Counted from the first letter of the stretch, positions 38,568 to 49,266 are shown. The stretch: DNA of 64,000 bases from Gillisella vitis (GCF_021559775.1 NZ_CP056047.1:3534501-3598500); one strand, 5' to 3'. The notes: generated by a model from the sequence alone, not told the origin. Translations and numbers: made by a program.

Positions 38568-40712
38568 ATGTTTAATGTTCACAGCGTTGAAATCGAGTGG
38601 GCCGGCCGGCCGCTGAAGCTGGAAACCGGCAAGATCGCCCGTCAGGCTGACGGCGCCGTTCTCGCCAGCTACGGCGAAACCGTTGTTCTGGCCACCGTCG
38701 TTTCCGCCAAGTCGCCGAAGCCGGGTCAGGATTTCTTCCCGCTCACCGTCAACTACCAGGAAAAGACCTATGCCGCCGGTAAAATCCCGGGTGGCTATTT
38801 CAAGCGCGAAGGCCGTCCGAGCGAAAAGGAAACCCTGGTTTCCCGCCTGATCGACCGCCCGATCCGCCCGCTCTTCCCAGAAGGCTACAAGAACGACACC
38901 CAGGTCGTCGTGACCGTTATTCAACACGACCTTGAAAACGATCCGGACGTTCTGTCGATGGTTGCCGCTTCTGCTGCCCTGACACTGTCTGGCGTACCGT
39001 TCATGGGCCCGGTCGGCGGCGCACGCGTCGGCTATATCAATGGCGAATACGTCCTCAACCCGCATCTCGACGAGATGGATGAGTCCGTTCTCGACCTCGT
39101 GGTTGCCGGTACGCAGGACGCCGTGCTGATGGTTGAATCCGAAGCCAAGGAACTGAACGAAGACGTCATGCTCGGCGCCGTGATGTTCGGTCACCGTGGC
39201 TTCCAGCCGGTCATCGACGCGATCATCAAGCTCGCCGAAGTGGCTGCCAAGGAGCCGCGCGAATTCGAACCGGAAGATCATTCCGCTCTCGAAGCCGAAA
39301 TGCTCTCGATTGCCGAAGCCGAACTGCGCGACGCCTACAAGATCACCCAGAAGGCTGATCGTTATGCTGCCGTCGATGCCGTAAAGGCCAAGGTCAAGGC
39401 ACACTTCTTTCCAGAGGGTGCAGAACCAAAATACACTAACGAAGTGATCGGCGCGGTGTTCAAGCACCTGCAAGCCAAGATCGTTCGCTGGAACATTCTC
39501 GACACCAAGAGCCGTATCGATGGCCGTGACCTCGAAACGGTTCGTGCGATTGTCTCGGAAGTCGGCATCCTGCCGCGTACGCACGGTTCGGCGCTGTTTA
39601 CCCGTGGCGAAACCCAGGCGATCGTGGTTGCCACGCTCGGCACCGGTGAAGATGAGCAGTATGTTGACAGCCTGACGGGCATGTACAAGGAACGTTTCCT
39701 TCTGCATTACAACTTCCCTCCTTATTCGGTTGGTGAAACTGGCCGCATGGGCTCCCCGGGCCGCCGCGAAATCGGCCATGGCAAGCTGGCATGGCGCGCC
39801 ATTCGCCCGATGCTGCCTTCGCCTGAACAGTTCCCCTACACGCTGCGTGTCGTCTCCGAGATCACCGAATCGAACGGCTCGTCCTCGATGGCAACCGTTT
39901 GCGGCACCTCGCTGGCGCTGATGGATGCGGGCGTTCCGCTGGCCAAGCCGGTTGCTGGTATCGCCATGGGCCTGATCCTGGAAGGCGAGCGTTTTGCCGT
40001 TCTCTCCGACATTCTCGGCGATGAAGACCATCTCGGTGATATGGACTTCAAGGTGGCTGGTACGGAAGCCGGTATCACCTCGTTGCAGATGGACATCAAG
40101 ATCGCCGGTATTACCGAAGAGATCATGAAGGTTGCCTTGGCGCAGGCCCAGAATGGCCGCAAGCACATTCTCGGCGAAATGGCCAATGCCATCACTGAAG
40201 GTCGCTCGCAGCTTGGCGAATTCGCACCGCGCATCGAAGTCATGACCATCCCGGTCGATAAGATCCGTGAAGTCATCGGTTCCGGCGGCAAGGTTATCCG
40301 CGAAATCGTTGAAAAGACCGGTGCCAAGATCAACATCGAAGACGATGGTACGATCAAGATCGCGTCTGCTTCCGGTAAGGAAATCGAAGCCGCCCGCAAG
40401 TGGATTCATTCGATTGTTGCCGAGCCTGAAATCGGTGTTGTCTATGAAGGCACGGTCGTCAAGACCGCTGACTTCGGTGCTTTCGTCAATTTCTTCGGTT
40501 CGCGTGACGGCCTCGTCCATATCAGCCAGCTGGCTGTGGACCGCGTTGCCAAGACCCAGGATGTGGTCAAGGAAGGCGACAAGGTTTGGGTCAAGCTGAT
40601 GGGCTTTGACGAGCGCGGCAAGGTTCGCCTGTCCATGAAGGTTGTCGATCAGGCAACCGGCAAGGAAATCGTTGGCGACAAGAAGGCCGAAGGCGACGCT
40701 GCCGCTGAATAA
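38568..40712 (+). CDS. pnp: Polyribonucleotide nucleotidyltransferase (PNPase)
   Basis: 3'-5' phosphorolytic exoribonuclease of the degradosome. The 714 residues comprise two RNase PH domains ([20 protein letters not shown] with [20 protein letters not shown] with [15 protein letters not shown]), a KH domain ([20 protein letters not shown]) and an S1 domain ([23 protein letters not shown]). I chose the ATG at 38568 ([11 protein letters not shown]) because GAAGGACAAGAT lies upstream and this is the family N-terminus; the frame is open further upstream. A strong terminator follows. Confidence 0.97.
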   Translation: MFNVHSVEIEWAGRPLKLETGKIARQADGAVLASYGETVVLATVVSAKSPKPGQDFFPLTVNYQEKTYAAGKIPGGYFKREGRPSEKETLVSRLIDRPIRPLFPEGYKNDTQVVVTVIQHDLENDPDVLSMVAASAALTLSGVPFMGPVGGARVGYINGEYVLNPHLDEMDESVLDLVVAGTQDAVLMVESEAKELNEDVMLGAVMFGHRGFQPVIDAIIKLAEVAAKEPREFEPEDHSALEAEMLSIAEAELRDAYKITQKADRYAAVDAVKAKVKAHFFPEGAEPKYTNEVIGAVFKHLQAKIVRWNILDTKSRIDGRDLETVRAIVSEVGILPRTHGSALFTRGETQAIVVATLGTGEDEQYVDSLTGMYKERFLLHYNFPPYSVGETGRMGSPGRREIGHGKLAWRAIRPMLPSPEQFPYTLRVVSEITESNGSSSMATVCGTSLALMDAGVPLAKPVAGIAMGLILEGERFAVLSDILGDEDHLGDMDFKVAGTEAGITSLQMDIKIAGITEEIMKVALAQAQNGRKHILGEMANAITEGRSQLGEFAPRIEVMTIPVDKIREVIGSGGKVIREIVEKTGAKINIEDDGTIKIASASGKEIEAARKWIHSIVAEPEIGVVYEGTVVKTADFGAFVNFFGSRDGLVHISQLAVDRVAKTQDVVKEGDKVWVKLMGFDERGKVRLSMKVVDQATGKEIVGDKKAEGDAAAE

Positions 40713-40731
40713 GCGGGGTTGATCCTATGAC

Positions 40732-40763
40732 AAGGCGCGGGAGATTTTCCGCGCCTTTTTTTA
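40732..40763 (+). terminator. Intrinsic terminator after pnp
   Basis: AAGGCGCGG and CCGCGCCTT form a perfect 9-bp stem followed by TTTTTTAT, 20 nt past the pnp stop. Confidence 0.92.
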
Positions 40764-40885
40764 TCCGGGAGTTTGTCAGGGAAACGTGAAAACCGGTTCT
40801 CTCAAGACAAACGAAAACAAGAGAAAATAGAGACTGTCTGTTTCGCCATGAAACCGACAGAGTCTAATCACGAGATTGCCGAGCC

Positions 40886-41902
40886 ATGAGCCGCGAAACA
40901 CTGAAGACCATTTTCCATCCCTTTGTCACCGAAGCTGTTGCTCTTCCAGGTGAAGACGAACGCTTCCTGTTTCTCGGTGCTGAGGCCGGTTTCGTGAAGC
41001 CGGAAGGCTTTGGTGCCGAATTGACGGTGGTCCAAGGTTTCCGCCCCGATTTTCGCCGCCTGGAGGCAGCCCGTCAGACGCCGGTTGCTGTTGTCGCAGG
41101 TGAGGATTATGACGGCGCGCTGGTTTTGGCTGGCAAGCACAAGGGTCTCAACGAAAACCGCGTCGCCGAAGCGCTGGCGCGTGTCCGGGCCGGTGGCGTC
41201 ATCATTGTGGCTGGTGCCAAGGAAGATGGGATTCAGCCGCTGCGCAAGCAGATAGACCGTCTTGGCCTTGAGCCGCAATCGCTGCCAAAATATCACGGCA
41301 TTGCCGTGTGGTTCACCGTGCCGGAGGATAAGGCTGCGGCGATTGCCGCGCTCGCTTCCAAGCCGGTCATGGTCGAAGGCCGGTTTGAAACCTTTGCCGG
41401 ACAGTTTTCCCATATGCATGCCGATCCAGGTTCTGAATTGCTTGTCAGCCGGTTACCGGACAATTTTGATGGCAATGCCGCCGATTTCGGTGCTGGTTGG
41501 GGCTATCTTTCGGTGATGCTGGCCGAGAAGGCGCGGCGCACCAACCGGATAGACCTGTTTGAGGCCAATTACGATTCGCTGGAACAGGCCAAGAAGAATC
41601 TAGCCCGTAACTGCCCTCAGCTGACGGCACGGTTCTTCTGGCAGGATCTGGGTACTGAACCGCCCAAGGAAAAATACGATTTGGTCATCATGAATCCTCC
41701 TTTCCATGAGGGTCATGCGACGGAGCCATCGATTGGCGAGGCAATGATCAAAGCGGCGGCGGATGCTTTGCGCGGTGGCGGAGATCTGCTGATGGTGGCC
41801 AATCGCGGCCTCGCCTATGAGCCTGTTCTGGGGGCCAATTTTCGTCAACATGGCGAGACCTGCCGCAATGCACGCTACAAGGTGCTGTGGGCGAAGAAAT
41901 AA
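40886..41902 (+). CDS. Class I SAM-dependent methyltransferase, RsmC-like (16S rRNA m2G type)
   Basis: A 338-residue protein with a degenerate N-terminal methyltransferase-like domain and a C-terminal catalytic domain (MTS fold): the SAM-binding segment AADFGAGWGYLSVMLAEKA, and the NPPF motif in YDLVIMNPPFHEGHA that marks N-methylation of guanine in RNA. This two-domain build matches E. coli RsmC, which methylates G1207 of 16S rRNA; RlmG is the alternative. It is monocistronic between pnp and the convergent fab genes. Confidence 0.85.
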   Translation: MSRETLKTIFHPFVTEAVALPGEDERFLFLGAEAGFVKPEGFGAELTVVQGFRPDFRRLEAARQTPVAVVAGEDYDGALVLAGKHKGLNENRVAEALARVRAGGVIIVAGAKEDGIQPLRKQIDRLGLEPQSLPKYHGIAVWFTVPEDKAAAIAALASKPVMVEGRFETFAGQFSHMHADPGSELLVSRLPDNFDGNAADFGAGWGYLSVMLAEKARRTNRIDLFEANYDSLEQAKKNLARNCPQLTARFFWQDLGTEPPKEKYDLVIMNPPFHEGHATEPSIGEAMIKAAADALRGGGDLLMVANRGLAYEPVLGANFRQHGETCRNARYKVLWAKK

Positions 41903-41915
41903 GCCGAACGATTAC

Positions 41916-41952
41916 AAAAAAAGGCGCCGGGAGAGATCCTGGCGCCTTTTTT
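41916..41952. terminator. Bidirectional terminator between the methyltransferase gene and fabI
   Basis: AAAAAAAGGCGCC and GGCGCCTTTTTT flank a GGGAGAGATCCT loop. T-runs appear on both strands, fitting the convergent genes. Confidence 0.9.
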
Positions 41953-41971
41953 GTTCAATAGTCATTATACT

Positions 41972-42787
41972 CTATTCAGCGTCGTTGCTGCGCAGCACGC
42001 CCAGAGCTGGCAGTGACGTGATATTATAGCCACCATCGACGTAATGGATTTCGCCCGTCACACATCTGGACAGATCCGACAGCAGATAGAGAGCCGACCC
42101 GCCGATATCCTCGATGGTGGGTGTGCGGCGCAGCGGCGCATTCTTCTGGTTCCAGCTGAAGATGGCCCTTGCATCGGAAATGCCTGCACCGGCAAGTGTG
42201 CGGACCGGGCCAGCCGAAAGGGCGTTGACGCGAATGCCGCGCGGGCCGTAATCGCTGGCCAGATAGCGCATCGAGGATTCCAGCGCTGCCTTGGCAACGC
42301 CCATGACGTTGTAATTGGGAATGACCCGCGTGGAGCCGCCATAGGTGAGCGTCAGCAGCGATCCGCCGTCTGGCATAAGGTCGGCTGCACGCCGGGCGAT
42401 TTCCGTGAAGGAGAAGCAGGAGATCACCATGGTGCGGGTGAAATTTTCCCTCGATGTGTCGGCATAGAGGCCTTTCAGCTCGTTCTTGTCGGAAAAGCCT
42501 ATAGCATGAACGACAAAATCAAGCTTGCCCCAGCGCTCTTTAAGCGCGGCGAAGGTCGCATCAACAGAGGCAAGGTCCTCGACATCACACGGCAGAACAA
42601 AATCCGAGCCGAGCTGGGCGGCCAGCGGCTTGACGCGCTTGCCAAGCGCTTCGCCCTGATAGGTGAAAGCCAGCTCGGCACCAGCAGAGGCCAATGCCTG
42701 GGAAATGCCCCAGGCAATCGAATGATTGTTCGCGACGCCCATGATGAGCCCGCGTTTACCTTGCATGGAAGCGATCATCGCTGTCAT
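41972..42787 (-). CDS. fabI: Enoyl-[acyl-carrier-protein] reductase (NADH)
   Basis: Last reduction step of each fatty-acid elongation round. 271 residues of the short-chain dehydrogenase fold with the FabI pattern: [20 protein letters not shown] at the N-terminus and the Tyr-x6-Lys pair in [14 protein letters not shown]. It ends ...RSNDAE. The ATG at 42787 overlaps the fabB stop by 4 nt (ATGA), so it is translated by coupling in the fabA-fabB-fabI operon. The FabI family is the target of triclosan; sensitivity was not judged. Confidence 0.95.
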   Translation of the reverse strand: MTAMIASMQGKRGLIMGVANNHSIAWGISQALASAGAELAFTYQGEALGKRVKPLAAQLGSDFVLPCDVEDLASVDATFAALKERWGKLDFVVHAIGFSDKNELKGLYADTSRENFTRTMVISCFSFTEIARRAADLMPDGGSLLTLTYGGSTRVIPNYNVMGVAKAALESSMRYLASDYGPRGIRVNALSAGPVRTLAGAGISDARAIFSWNQKNAPLRRTPTIEDIGGSALYLLSDLSRCVTGEIHYVDGGYNITSLPALGVLRSNDAE

Positions 42788-44007
42788 CCGTTATGACGCT
42801 GGAACACCAGCGTCGCATTCGTTCCACCAAAACCAAAGGAATTGGACAGCACTGTGTCGATCTTGGCATTGTCGATCCGTTTGCGCACGACCGGCACGCC
42901 TTCGAATTCTGGATCGAGTTCGGTAATATGGGCGCTTTCGCCAATAAAGCCTTCCTGCATCATCAGCAGGCCGTAGATCGATTCCTGTACGCCTGCCGCT
43001 CCCAGCGAATGGCCGGTCAGCGACTTGGTGGACTGGATCGGTGGGATTTTGTCGCCAAAGACGCTGCGGATCGCGCCGATTTCCTTGCTGTCGCCCACCG
43101 GTGTCGATGTGCCGTGGGTATTGATGTAATCCACGTCGCCTTTAACGGTTGAGAGCGCCTGGCGCATGCAGCGGATGGCGCCCTCGCCAGACGGAGCGAC
43201 CATGTCGTAACCGTCCGAGGTCGCGCCATAGCCGGTGAGTTCGGCATAAATCTTGGCGCCACGCGCCTTGGCGTGTTCCAGTTCTTCCAGAACCAGCACA
43301 CCGGCGCCGCCAGCGATGACGAAGCCGTCGCGGTTGGTGTCATAGGCACGCGAAGCCAGAGCTGGCGTCTCGTTGTATTTGGTAGACATTGCGCCCATGG
43401 CATCGAACAGGTCGGACATCGACCAATCGAGATCCTCATGACCACCTGCGAACATGATGTCCTGCTTGCCCCATTGAATCATTTCAGCGGCATTGCCGAT
43501 GCAATGGGCCGAGGTCGAGCAGGCCGACGAGATCGAGTAGTTGACGCCGTGGATCTTGAACCAGGTGGCAAGCGTCGCAGATGCCGTCGATGACATGGCT
43601 TTCGGCACGGCGAACGGCCCGATGCGCTTCGGGCTTTTGTTCTGGCGGGTAATATCGGCCGCCTCGACGATCTGCCGGGTCGAAGGACCACCCGAGCCCA
43701 TGATGATGCCGGTGCGCTCGTTGGCGGAATAATCCTTTTCCTCCAGGCCCGAATCGGCAATCGCCTGTTTCATCGCCACATGGTTCCAGGCGCCGCCCTG
43801 TGACAGGAAGCGCATGGCACGACGGTCGACAAGGTCGGTCGTGTCCAGTGAAGGTTGACCCCAGACCTGGCATTTGAAGCCATGCTCGGCAAAATCGGGA
43901 GAAAAGGAAATGCCGGACCTGGCGTCGCGGAGAGATGCTGTGACTTCCGCGGCATTGTTGCCGATAGAGGACACAATGCCCAGACCCGTAACTACTACCC
44001 GTCTCAT
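42784..44007 (-). CDS. fabB: 3-oxoacyl-[acyl-carrier-protein] synthase I
   Basis: Condensing enzyme that elongates unsaturated acyl chains. The 407-residue protein has the thiolase-fold triad: Cys in [14 protein letters not shown], His in [12 protein letters not shown], and His in [12 protein letters not shown] chose the ATG at 44007 ([16 protein letters not shown]), the family start; a 33-codon extension is open but unlike the family. It lies 34 nt downstream of fabA and overlaps fabI. FabB together with FabA makes the anaerobic route to cis-unsaturated fatty acids. Confidence 0.96.
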   Translation of the reverse strand: MRRVVVTGLGIVSSIGNNAAEVTASLRDARSGISFSPDFAEHGFKCQVWGQPSLDTTDLVDRRAMRFLSQGGAWNHVAMKQAIADSGLEEKDYSANERTGIIMGSGGPSTRQIVEAADITRQNKSPKRIGPFAVPKAMSSTASATLATWFKIHGVNYSISSACSTSAHCIGNAAEMIQWGKQDIMFAGGHEDLDWSMSDLFDAMGAMSTKYNETPALASRAYDTNRDGFVIAGGAGVLVLEELEHAKARGAKIYAELTGYGATSDGYDMVAPSGEGAIRCMRQALSTVKGDVDYINTHGTSTPVGDSKEIGAIRSVFGDKIPPIQSTKSLTGHSLGAAGVQESIYGLLMMQEGFIGESAHITELDPEFEGVPVVRKRIDNAKIDTVLSNSFGFGGTNATLVFQRHNG

Positions 44008-44041
44008 GTAATCGACCTTTTGCTTGATGGGGGTGATGCGC

Positions 44042-44557
44042 TCAGTCGGCCTTTTCCTTGAAAAGCCCGACACGCAGATCAGTTGCCTTGTAGATGACCT
44101 CGCCATCGGCCTTCATCCAGCCGTCGGCAATGCCCAGCACCAGACGTCCGCGCATGACGCGCTTGAAGTCGATGCCATATTCCACCAGCTTGGTGGAGGG
44201 CGTAACCATGCCGGTGAATTTCACTTCGCCTGTCGAGATCGCCCGGCCCTTGCCGGGTTCGCCCAGCCAGCCGAGGTAAAAGCCGGTCAATTGCCACATG
44301 GCATCCAGGCCAAGGCATCCCGGCATGACCGGATCGCCCTGGAAATGGCAGGGGAAGAACCAGAGATCGGAGGTGATGTCAAACTCGGCGCGGATATAGC
44401 CCTTGTCATGTGGGCCGCCGGTTTCCGAAATATCGGTGATGCGATTGAACATCAGCATAGGCGGCAGCGGCAATTGCGCATTGCCCTGGCCGAACAGTTC
44501 ACCTCGACCGCAGGCGAGAATCTCGTCGTAATTATAGCTTGTCTGTTTTTCGTTCAT
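44042..44557 (-). CDS. fabA: 3-hydroxydecanoyl-[acyl-carrier-protein] dehydratase/isomerase
   Basis: Dehydrates 3-hydroxydecanoyl-ACP and isomerises trans-2- to cis-3-decenoyl-ACP, the branch point to unsaturated fatty acids. 171 residues, the standard length, with the hot-dog fold active site: His in [15 protein letters not shown] and Asp in [10 protein letters not shown]. First gene of fabA-fabB-fabI; divergent from irr with 307 nt between starts. Confidence 0.97.
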
Positions 44558-44864
44558 CGGTCTTTCAATTCCCCCCTTCAGGCGTTCCGCTTAGGAGACT
44601 TAAAGCAAGATGGCGACGAATTGAAGCCGATGCCAATTCATTCCAACGCTTTACGCAGTGTCGTATGGCCTCTGTCCTGGCCGCTTTCCGCCGACCGAAT
44701 ACAGGAAGCGTCCATACTCCACCAGTGCTAAAATCGGTCAACCGCCTCAATATAAGGGCTTTCACTGGATTTACCCGCCGTCAAACTATTGAAAGCGGGC
44801 CCGTCAGCAGGTATATCAGTACGATGACAGTGAGATTTCAAGGGACAATGCGGAGATCGCCGGC
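44558..44864. promoter_or_regulatory. Divergent fabA/irr promoter region
   Basis: About 307 nt with no gene. It must drive fabA leftward and irr rightward. I looked for an Irr box like the one at 52190 and did not find one here, and no clear -35/-10 pair stood out. Confidence 0.5.
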
Positions 44865-45281
44865 ATGATGGCGCAAGCCTCTAGGGACGTGGAAGCAAAA
44901 CTGCGTCGGTCGGGCCTCAGGCCGACACGGCAGAGGGTTGCCTTGGCTTCGCTGTTGTTTGCCAAGGGAGACCGGCATCTGACTGTCGAGGAACTGCACG
45001 AAGAAGCGGTTGCCGCCGACGTGCCTGTGTCCCTCGCCACGGTCTACAATACGCTTCATCAGTTTACCGAGGCCGGTATGATCCGGGTTTTGGCTGTTGA
45101 GAGCAACAAGACCTATTTCGATACCAATGTGTCGGACCACCACCACTTTTTTGTGGAGGGCCGCAACGAGGTTCTGGATATTCCAGTCAGCAATATCGAA
45201 ATCGGCAACTTGCCTGCGCCGCCCGAAGGCATGGAAATTTCTCATGTCGACGTGGTGATCCGGCTGCGTCCCAAGGCCTGA
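44865..45281 (+). CDS. irr: Iron response regulator Irr (Fur family)
   Basis: Transcription factor that controls iron and haem genes in Rhizobiales; it is active under low iron and degraded or released when haem is present. The 138-residue protein has a winged helix with LRPTRQRVALASLLF and VSLATVYNTLHQF, followed by the HHH motif (SDHHHFFVEG) that serves in haem binding. The N-terminal GCPW-type haem motif of Bradyrhizobium is absent, as is usual for Rhizobiaceae. Divergence from fabA is the conserved rhizobial context. An Irr-type operator lies 7 kb away before mbfA. Confidence 0.95.
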   Translation: MMAQASRDVEAKLRRSGLRPTRQRVALASLLFAKGDRHLTVEELHEEAVAADVPVSLATVYNTLHQFTEAGMIRVLAVESNKTYFDTNVSDHHHFFVEGRNEVLDIPVSNIEIGNLPAPPEGMEISHVDVVIRLRPKA

Positions 45282-45345
45282 TCTCCAAGACTGCCATCCC
45301 AAGATTGTATGGCAGATCATCATCTGCCCCAGGCTTTAATCCGTT

Positions 45346-45981
45346 TCACATCACGTCATCGGGATGGCGTCCAGCCTGGTGGCCGTATCTTGGAAATGTC
45401 CAGCCGAAATACAGCGCGCCGCCACGCACCAGAAAGGCTGCCAGCATCCCACCTGCGCAAGCCCAGTATAATGGCACGGCCATCATGAAGGCCCCGGTAA
45501 ATACACAGGCGCCGATCAAGGCTGCGGTGATGTAAATTTCCGGTCGCAGCAACACTGAAGGCTCATTGGCCAGCAAATCACGCAGCACGCCGCCCAAGGT
45601 GGCCGTCATCATGCCCGTGACGACGGCGATGGTGGGCGAGCCGGTCGCCGCCATCCCCTTAGCCGCTCCCATCACGCAATAGGCGGAAAGCCCGATAGCA
45701 TCCAGCCAGATCAGCAGCTTGTAGCGCGATTCCACCAGATGCGCGGTGAAGAACACCAGCACGCCAACAGCGCAGCAGATCAGAATATAGCTTGGGTTGA
45801 CCACCCAGAACACCGGCAGGCGTCCAAGAATGATATCGCGCACCGTGCCGCCGCCTGTGCCAGTCACCGTGGCAAAAAACAGGAAGCCGATCAGATCCAG
45901 CTGTTTGCGTGAGGCGGCCAAAGCTCCGGTGGCGGCAAACAGCGCAACGCCTGCATAATCCAGATAAAGAAGAAGCGACAT
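45346..45981 (-). CDS. Trimeric intracellular cation channel-like membrane protein (UPF0126/YicG)
   Basis: A 211-residue inner-membrane protein made of two similar three-helix repeats: DYAGVALFAATGALAASRK with TGTGGGTVRDIILGRLPVFW, then LDAIGLSAYCVMGAAKGMA with ATLGGVLRDLLANEPSVLL. The GGGxxRD motif in each repeat marks the family, which is related to TRIC potassium channels. It has also been linked to glycine uptake in some bacteria. Single gene; convergent with irr. Confidence 0.9.
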   Translation of the reverse strand: MSLLLYLDYAGVALFAATGALAASRKQLDLIGFLFFATVTGTGGGTVRDIILGRLPVFWVVNPSYILICCAVGVLVFFTAHLVESRYKLLIWLDAIGLSAYCVMGAAKGMAATGSPTIAVVTGMMTATLGGVLRDLLANEPSVLLRPEIYITAALIGACVFTGAFMMAVPLYWACAGGMLAAFLVRGGALYFGWTFPRYGHQAGRHPDDVM

Positions 45982-46281
45982 AGTGGCCCTGACGTTGCGA
46001 TGATCTGCCGATGAATGGACGCGAAATGTGCGGCGCTGGGGTGGATGCGGACTATTTTACAATATCATGCGTTACCCAAGGCATAAGGATTGCGGTTTCA
46101 ATAAGTGTCGCCCTTGCCTGCGCCAACCAATCACCGCCAACCTGGCCGTCGCAAACAAGATTGATGGCAAGGGCGGCGCAAGCTGATTGCGCTATCGGGA
46201 TCTTTGGCAGTGCGGATGGTCCGTAATGCGCTAGATTTTCGTTCTCGCCATAGGGCTGCAATCCTATCGAAGGTTCATGCC
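45982..46281. other. Intergenic region upstream of the YicG-like gene and the small secreted protein gene
   Basis: About 300 nt. Two short overlapping open frames, one on each strand (46011-46226 plus, 46052-46261 minus), show no motif. I see no RNA gene. It should hold the two divergent promoters. Confidence 0.4.
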
Positions 46282-46752
46282 GTGAAATTGCTTCTTCGCC
46301 TGCTCCTGTGCCTGTTGTTGCCCCTGTCTGCCTCGGTCGCCCTGGCGCAACAGCAATTGGTCAGTGACCCGGAAATCTATGAGAAGGATCATTTCCGTAA
46401 GGTCTGCACGAAAGCTGAGTTCGATGACAACTACGTCACCCGGTTGGATATCAACAATGACGGCATTGTCGATGCAATCGTCAACGAAGCCGCGCTGACC
46501 TGCGATGGCAAGCGCGGTCCTGACTGCGATGCCGAAGGCTGCCCCTATAATTTCTATGTGCAGGTCAAGGAAGGCGGCTATCTGATGATCGCCACCGCCA
46601 AGATCTTTGGCTATGACTTCATCCAGCGTTACGGCAACAAGGTTTTCGTGCTGAAAATGCCGCCGCATTTCTGCGACCGCACCGATGGTCCGCAATGCGA
46701 AATGACGGTGCGGGTGCGCGGCGTGATGTTCGTGACGATCGTCAAGAAATAG
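46282..46752 (+). CDS. Small exported protein, unknown function
   Basis: A 156-residue protein with a typical signal peptide: VKLLLRLLLCLLLPLSASVALAQQ, cleaved after ALA. The mature part holds six Cys (VCTKAEF, LTCDGKRGPDCDAEGCP, FCDRTDGPQCEM), which suggests disulfides in the periplasm, and the segment DINNDGIVDAIVNEAAL resembles an EF-hand-like or FG-GAP-like calcium site. I chose the GTG at 46282 because AAGG lies about 9 nt upstream and it gives a proper signal peptide; the frame is open to 46204. I recognise no named family. Confidence 0.75.
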   Translation: MKLLLRLLLCLLLPLSASVALAQQQLVSDPEIYEKDHFRKVCTKAEFDDNYVTRLDINNDGIVDAIVNEAALTCDGKRGPDCDAEGCPYNFYVQVKEGGYLMIATAKIFGYDFIQRYGNKVFVLKMPPHFCDRTDGPQCEMTVRVRGVMFVTIVKK

Positions 46753-46833
46753 TCTGAAACAGCGACAGCACGGTGGATTTGGCAGAGTGCATCATGCTGT
46801 CGCAACGTTTGTCTGAGCGCGGTTGCGCTTGGG

Positions 46834-48213
46834 CTACGCCTTCGCCATGGATTGCGCACGCATACGATCGTACTCGTCCTTGGTGATCGGCTTTGCCGTT
46901 TTGTTGCCGAGCTCATCGATACTGATTCGGTAGGTTTCCCGGGCCGAGAGTGCGGCCAGCGCTGAAATCACGGTAATGGCCAGCGTCCAGCAGCCGATGA
47001 CGATGGGGATATTCAGCGAGCCGGGCGGTGCAACGGCTGTGAACAGGGCAGGGAACAGGGCCGTGATTGCCGTGCCGACATTCTGCGCGATGGCCATTGA
47101 GGAGACGCGGATGCGGCTCTGGAACAATTCCGGATAGAAGGACGGGAAAACGGCATTATATCCCTGATAAATCACGCCCCACATCAACAGGGACATCACT
47201 ATGGCCATCGGGACATTGTGAATGCTGATCGCATAGAGATAGCCAAACGACAAAGCGCCAGACAGCAATGATCCGATGATGATCGGTGGTTTGCGGCCAA
47301 TACGGTCGGAAAGTCCGCCGATCAAGGGAATGACCAGAACGGCAACAATATTGCCGAGAACCGGAATCCACAGATAGACGTCCTTGCTGAAGCCGATACC
47401 GTATGCTGGCTGCACCGCATAGGCTGCGCCGAACACTGTTGTCACGGTTGGAATGACGTTCATAAGCGACATGCACATGACGCGGATGATATCGGCCCAA
47501 CCATGACGGAAGGCCTCGACGATGGGCGCTTTCGAGACCGCGCCACTTTCGCTGGCGTTGACGAAGGTTGGTGTTTCCTCAACCAGACGGCGGATGACAA
47601 AGCCGACGATTACCACGAAGATCGACAGCAGAAAGGGAATACGCCAGCCCCAGCTGTTGAATGCTGCCGGTTCCATATAATGGGCGAGCGGCAGAAACAC
47701 GGCGGCAGCCAGAATTTGTCCGGCCTGGACGCCCTGAAGTGCGAAGGAGGCGAAAAATCCCCGTCGACCGGTTGGCGCATGTTCCAGAATCATCGATGAG
47801 GCGCCGGAGATTTCTCCCGCAACCGCAAATCCCTGGATCAGGCGAAGAACGACCAGAAAAATCGGAGCCCAGATGCCGATTTGCGCATACGTGGGCAACA
47901 GGCCGACCATCAGTGTCGAAAAGCCCATGAGAAACAGGCAGGTCAGCATCATTTTCTTGCGACCGTAAACGTCGCCCATATGCCCCAGAACAAACGCGCC
48001 GATTGGGCGGCTGACATAGCCCACGCCGTAGGTTGTCAATGATGCGACAATCGCTGTCGTCGGATCTACAGATGGAAAAAACAGCTGAGGAAAGACCAGT
48101 GCCGCGGCTGTGGCGTAAATGAAGAAATCATAATATTCCAGCGCGGAGCCAATCCAGCCGCTGGCAGTGGCGACACGAGATTGTCTGTGTGCCTTTTCAC
48201 GATCAAAGGACAT
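46834..48213 (-). CDS. MFS transporter, metabolite:H+ symporter (MHS) family
   Basis: A 459-residue inner-membrane symporter with 12 hydrophobic segments. MHS signatures are SGWIGSALEYYDFFIYATAAALVF at the N-terminus, GHMGDVYGRKKMM between TM2 and TM3, and RLIQGFAVAGEISGASSM with EHAPTGRRGFFAS. Relatives carry shikimate, alpha-ketoglutarate, proline/betaine or citrate; the substrate cannot be chosen from sequence. GGGAGGGAAT precedes the ATG. Monocistronic. Confidence 0.9.
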   Translation of the reverse strand: MSFDREKAHRQSRVATASGWIGSALEYYDFFIYATAAALVFPQLFFPSVDPTTAIVASLTTYGVGYVSRPIGAFVLGHMGDVYGRKKMMLTCLFLMGFSTLMVGLLPTYAQIGIWAPIFLVVLRLIQGFAVAGEISGASSMILEHAPTGRRGFFASFALQGVQAGQILAAAVFLPLAHYMEPAAFNSWGWRIPFLLSIFVVIVGFVIRRLVEETPTFVNASESGAVSKAPIVEAFRHGWADIIRVMCMSLMNVIPTVTTVFGAAYAVQPAYGIGFSKDVYLWIPVLGNIVAVLVIPLIGGLSDRIGRKPPIIIGSLLSGALSFGYLYAISIHNVPMAIVMSLLMWGVIYQGYNAVFPSFYPELFQSRIRVSSMAIAQNVGTAITALFPALFTAVAPPGSLNIPIVIGCWTLAITVISALAALSARETYRISIDELGNKTAKPITKDEYDRMRAQSMAKA

Positions 48214-48652
48214 GGATATTCCCTCCCAACAAGCATTTCATCAGTGGGAAGAGGAACAGCCACATTGCCAACCCTCCGGTGACAATTCAATGAACGCAAT
48301 TTTACCCACCAATGATAGTAGATTTACTTACTACAACCAAAAAACCGTTCGACCATAATAAGGTCAACGCCGATGTACAACCCAAAAGCACCAATGTGTT
48401 TCAGGCCAATGATGGAGCATCAAGCCGAATGTGTAATTCTACGGGGCCTGGTTGATCTTGACTTTGAATGGGTGAACTGGACGCTCGGATTATTGCTTTT
48501 GCCGAATCCCCGTTGGCAGAATGGATAATCGTTAACAAGCGCTCTGATGGAGAAAGCGTCAATTTCAGAAAATTCGATTCGCTGAATATTCATAGCGAGA
48601 CTGTCTCACGATACAGATCGCAAAATAGACAAACATATACATAAAGGAGATT
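48214..48652. other. Gene-free stretch between the MHS transporter and tRNA-Ala
   Basis: About 440 nt, AT-richer than its surroundings, with no convincing gene on either strand. The start-proximal part should hold the transporter promoter. The tRNA terminates into its left end. Confidence 0.45.
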
Positions 48653-48728
<76 letters not shown>

Positions 48729-48825
48729 ATAAGGGTCCGGCATTTGCCGGGTCCGGGAACCGTGTGAAGCAGTGCTTCGTTCGGTGTGGCGGCTTCATAC
48801 GTGCTGCTTTTGCACATGACAAGCC

Positions 48826-48866
48826 AAAAAATGCGCCCCCGGATGTTTTTTTATCATCCGGGCGCG
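48826..48866 (-). terminator. Terminator of the FYDLN-acid protein gene
   Basis: On the minus strand GCGCCCGGATG, an A-rich loop, and CATCCGGGGGCGC are followed by ATTTTTTGGC. It lies 13 nt beyond the stop codon. Confidence 0.88.
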
Positions 48867-48879
48867 CAGAGCTGTTGAA

Positions 48880-49266
48880 TCAGACTTCGTCGTCGTCGCC
48901 GGTCACGCCGATAATGCCGGACATGTCGTCGTCTTCGTCGTCTTCATCGGCTTCCAGGAAGGTGTCGTCATCGTCATCGCCGATTTCGACATCGTCATCG
49001 CCAATGTCAGGAATGTCGTCGCCACCGGCTGCATCGTCCGCGTCTTCCAGCGAAACCAACTCGACATCGGTGTTCTCGGTATCGACTTCCGCGACCTCTT
49101 CCTCTTCAGCCTTTTCCATGATGGCGGCTACCGAGGTCTCTTCAAAGTAAGAGAGCGGCCAGGATTTCTTCGTATAGGGGGATACGACCGGATCATTGTT
49201 CAGATCGTAGAATTTCTTGCCGGTGTCGGGGCAAGTGCGTTTGGTTCCAAGTTCTGCATTCGCCAC
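48880..49266 (-). CDS. FYDLN-acid family protein (TIGR02300)
   Basis: A 128-residue protein typical of Alphaproteobacteria. The N-terminus has the family signature AELGTKRTCPDTGKKFYDLN and PVVSPYTKKSWPLSYFE, a small fold with one Cys. The rest is extremely acidic (runs of Asp and Glu) and likely disordered. I chose the GTG at 49266 because GAGG is about 8 nt upstream and the protein then begins VANAELG; a TTG two codons earlier is also open. Function unknown. In relatives it lies next to aroA-cmk-rpsA; here cmk-rpsA is divergent, with no aroA. Confidence 0.88.
   Translation of the reverse strand: MANAELGTKRTCPDTGKKFYDLNNDPVVSPYTKKSWPLSYFEETSVAAIMEKAEEEEVAEVDTENTDVELVSLEDADDAAGGDDIPDIGDDDVEIGDDDDDTFLEADEDDEDDDMSGIIGVTGDDDEV

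Noticed and set aside
38427..40520. 697-codon open frame on the minus strand opposite pnp
   Set aside because: Shadow frame of the PNPase gene; no motif and no ribosome-binding site.
46011..46261. Two overlapping short ORFs before the exported protein gene
   Set aside because: They overlap on opposite strands, have no ribosome-binding site and no recognised motif.
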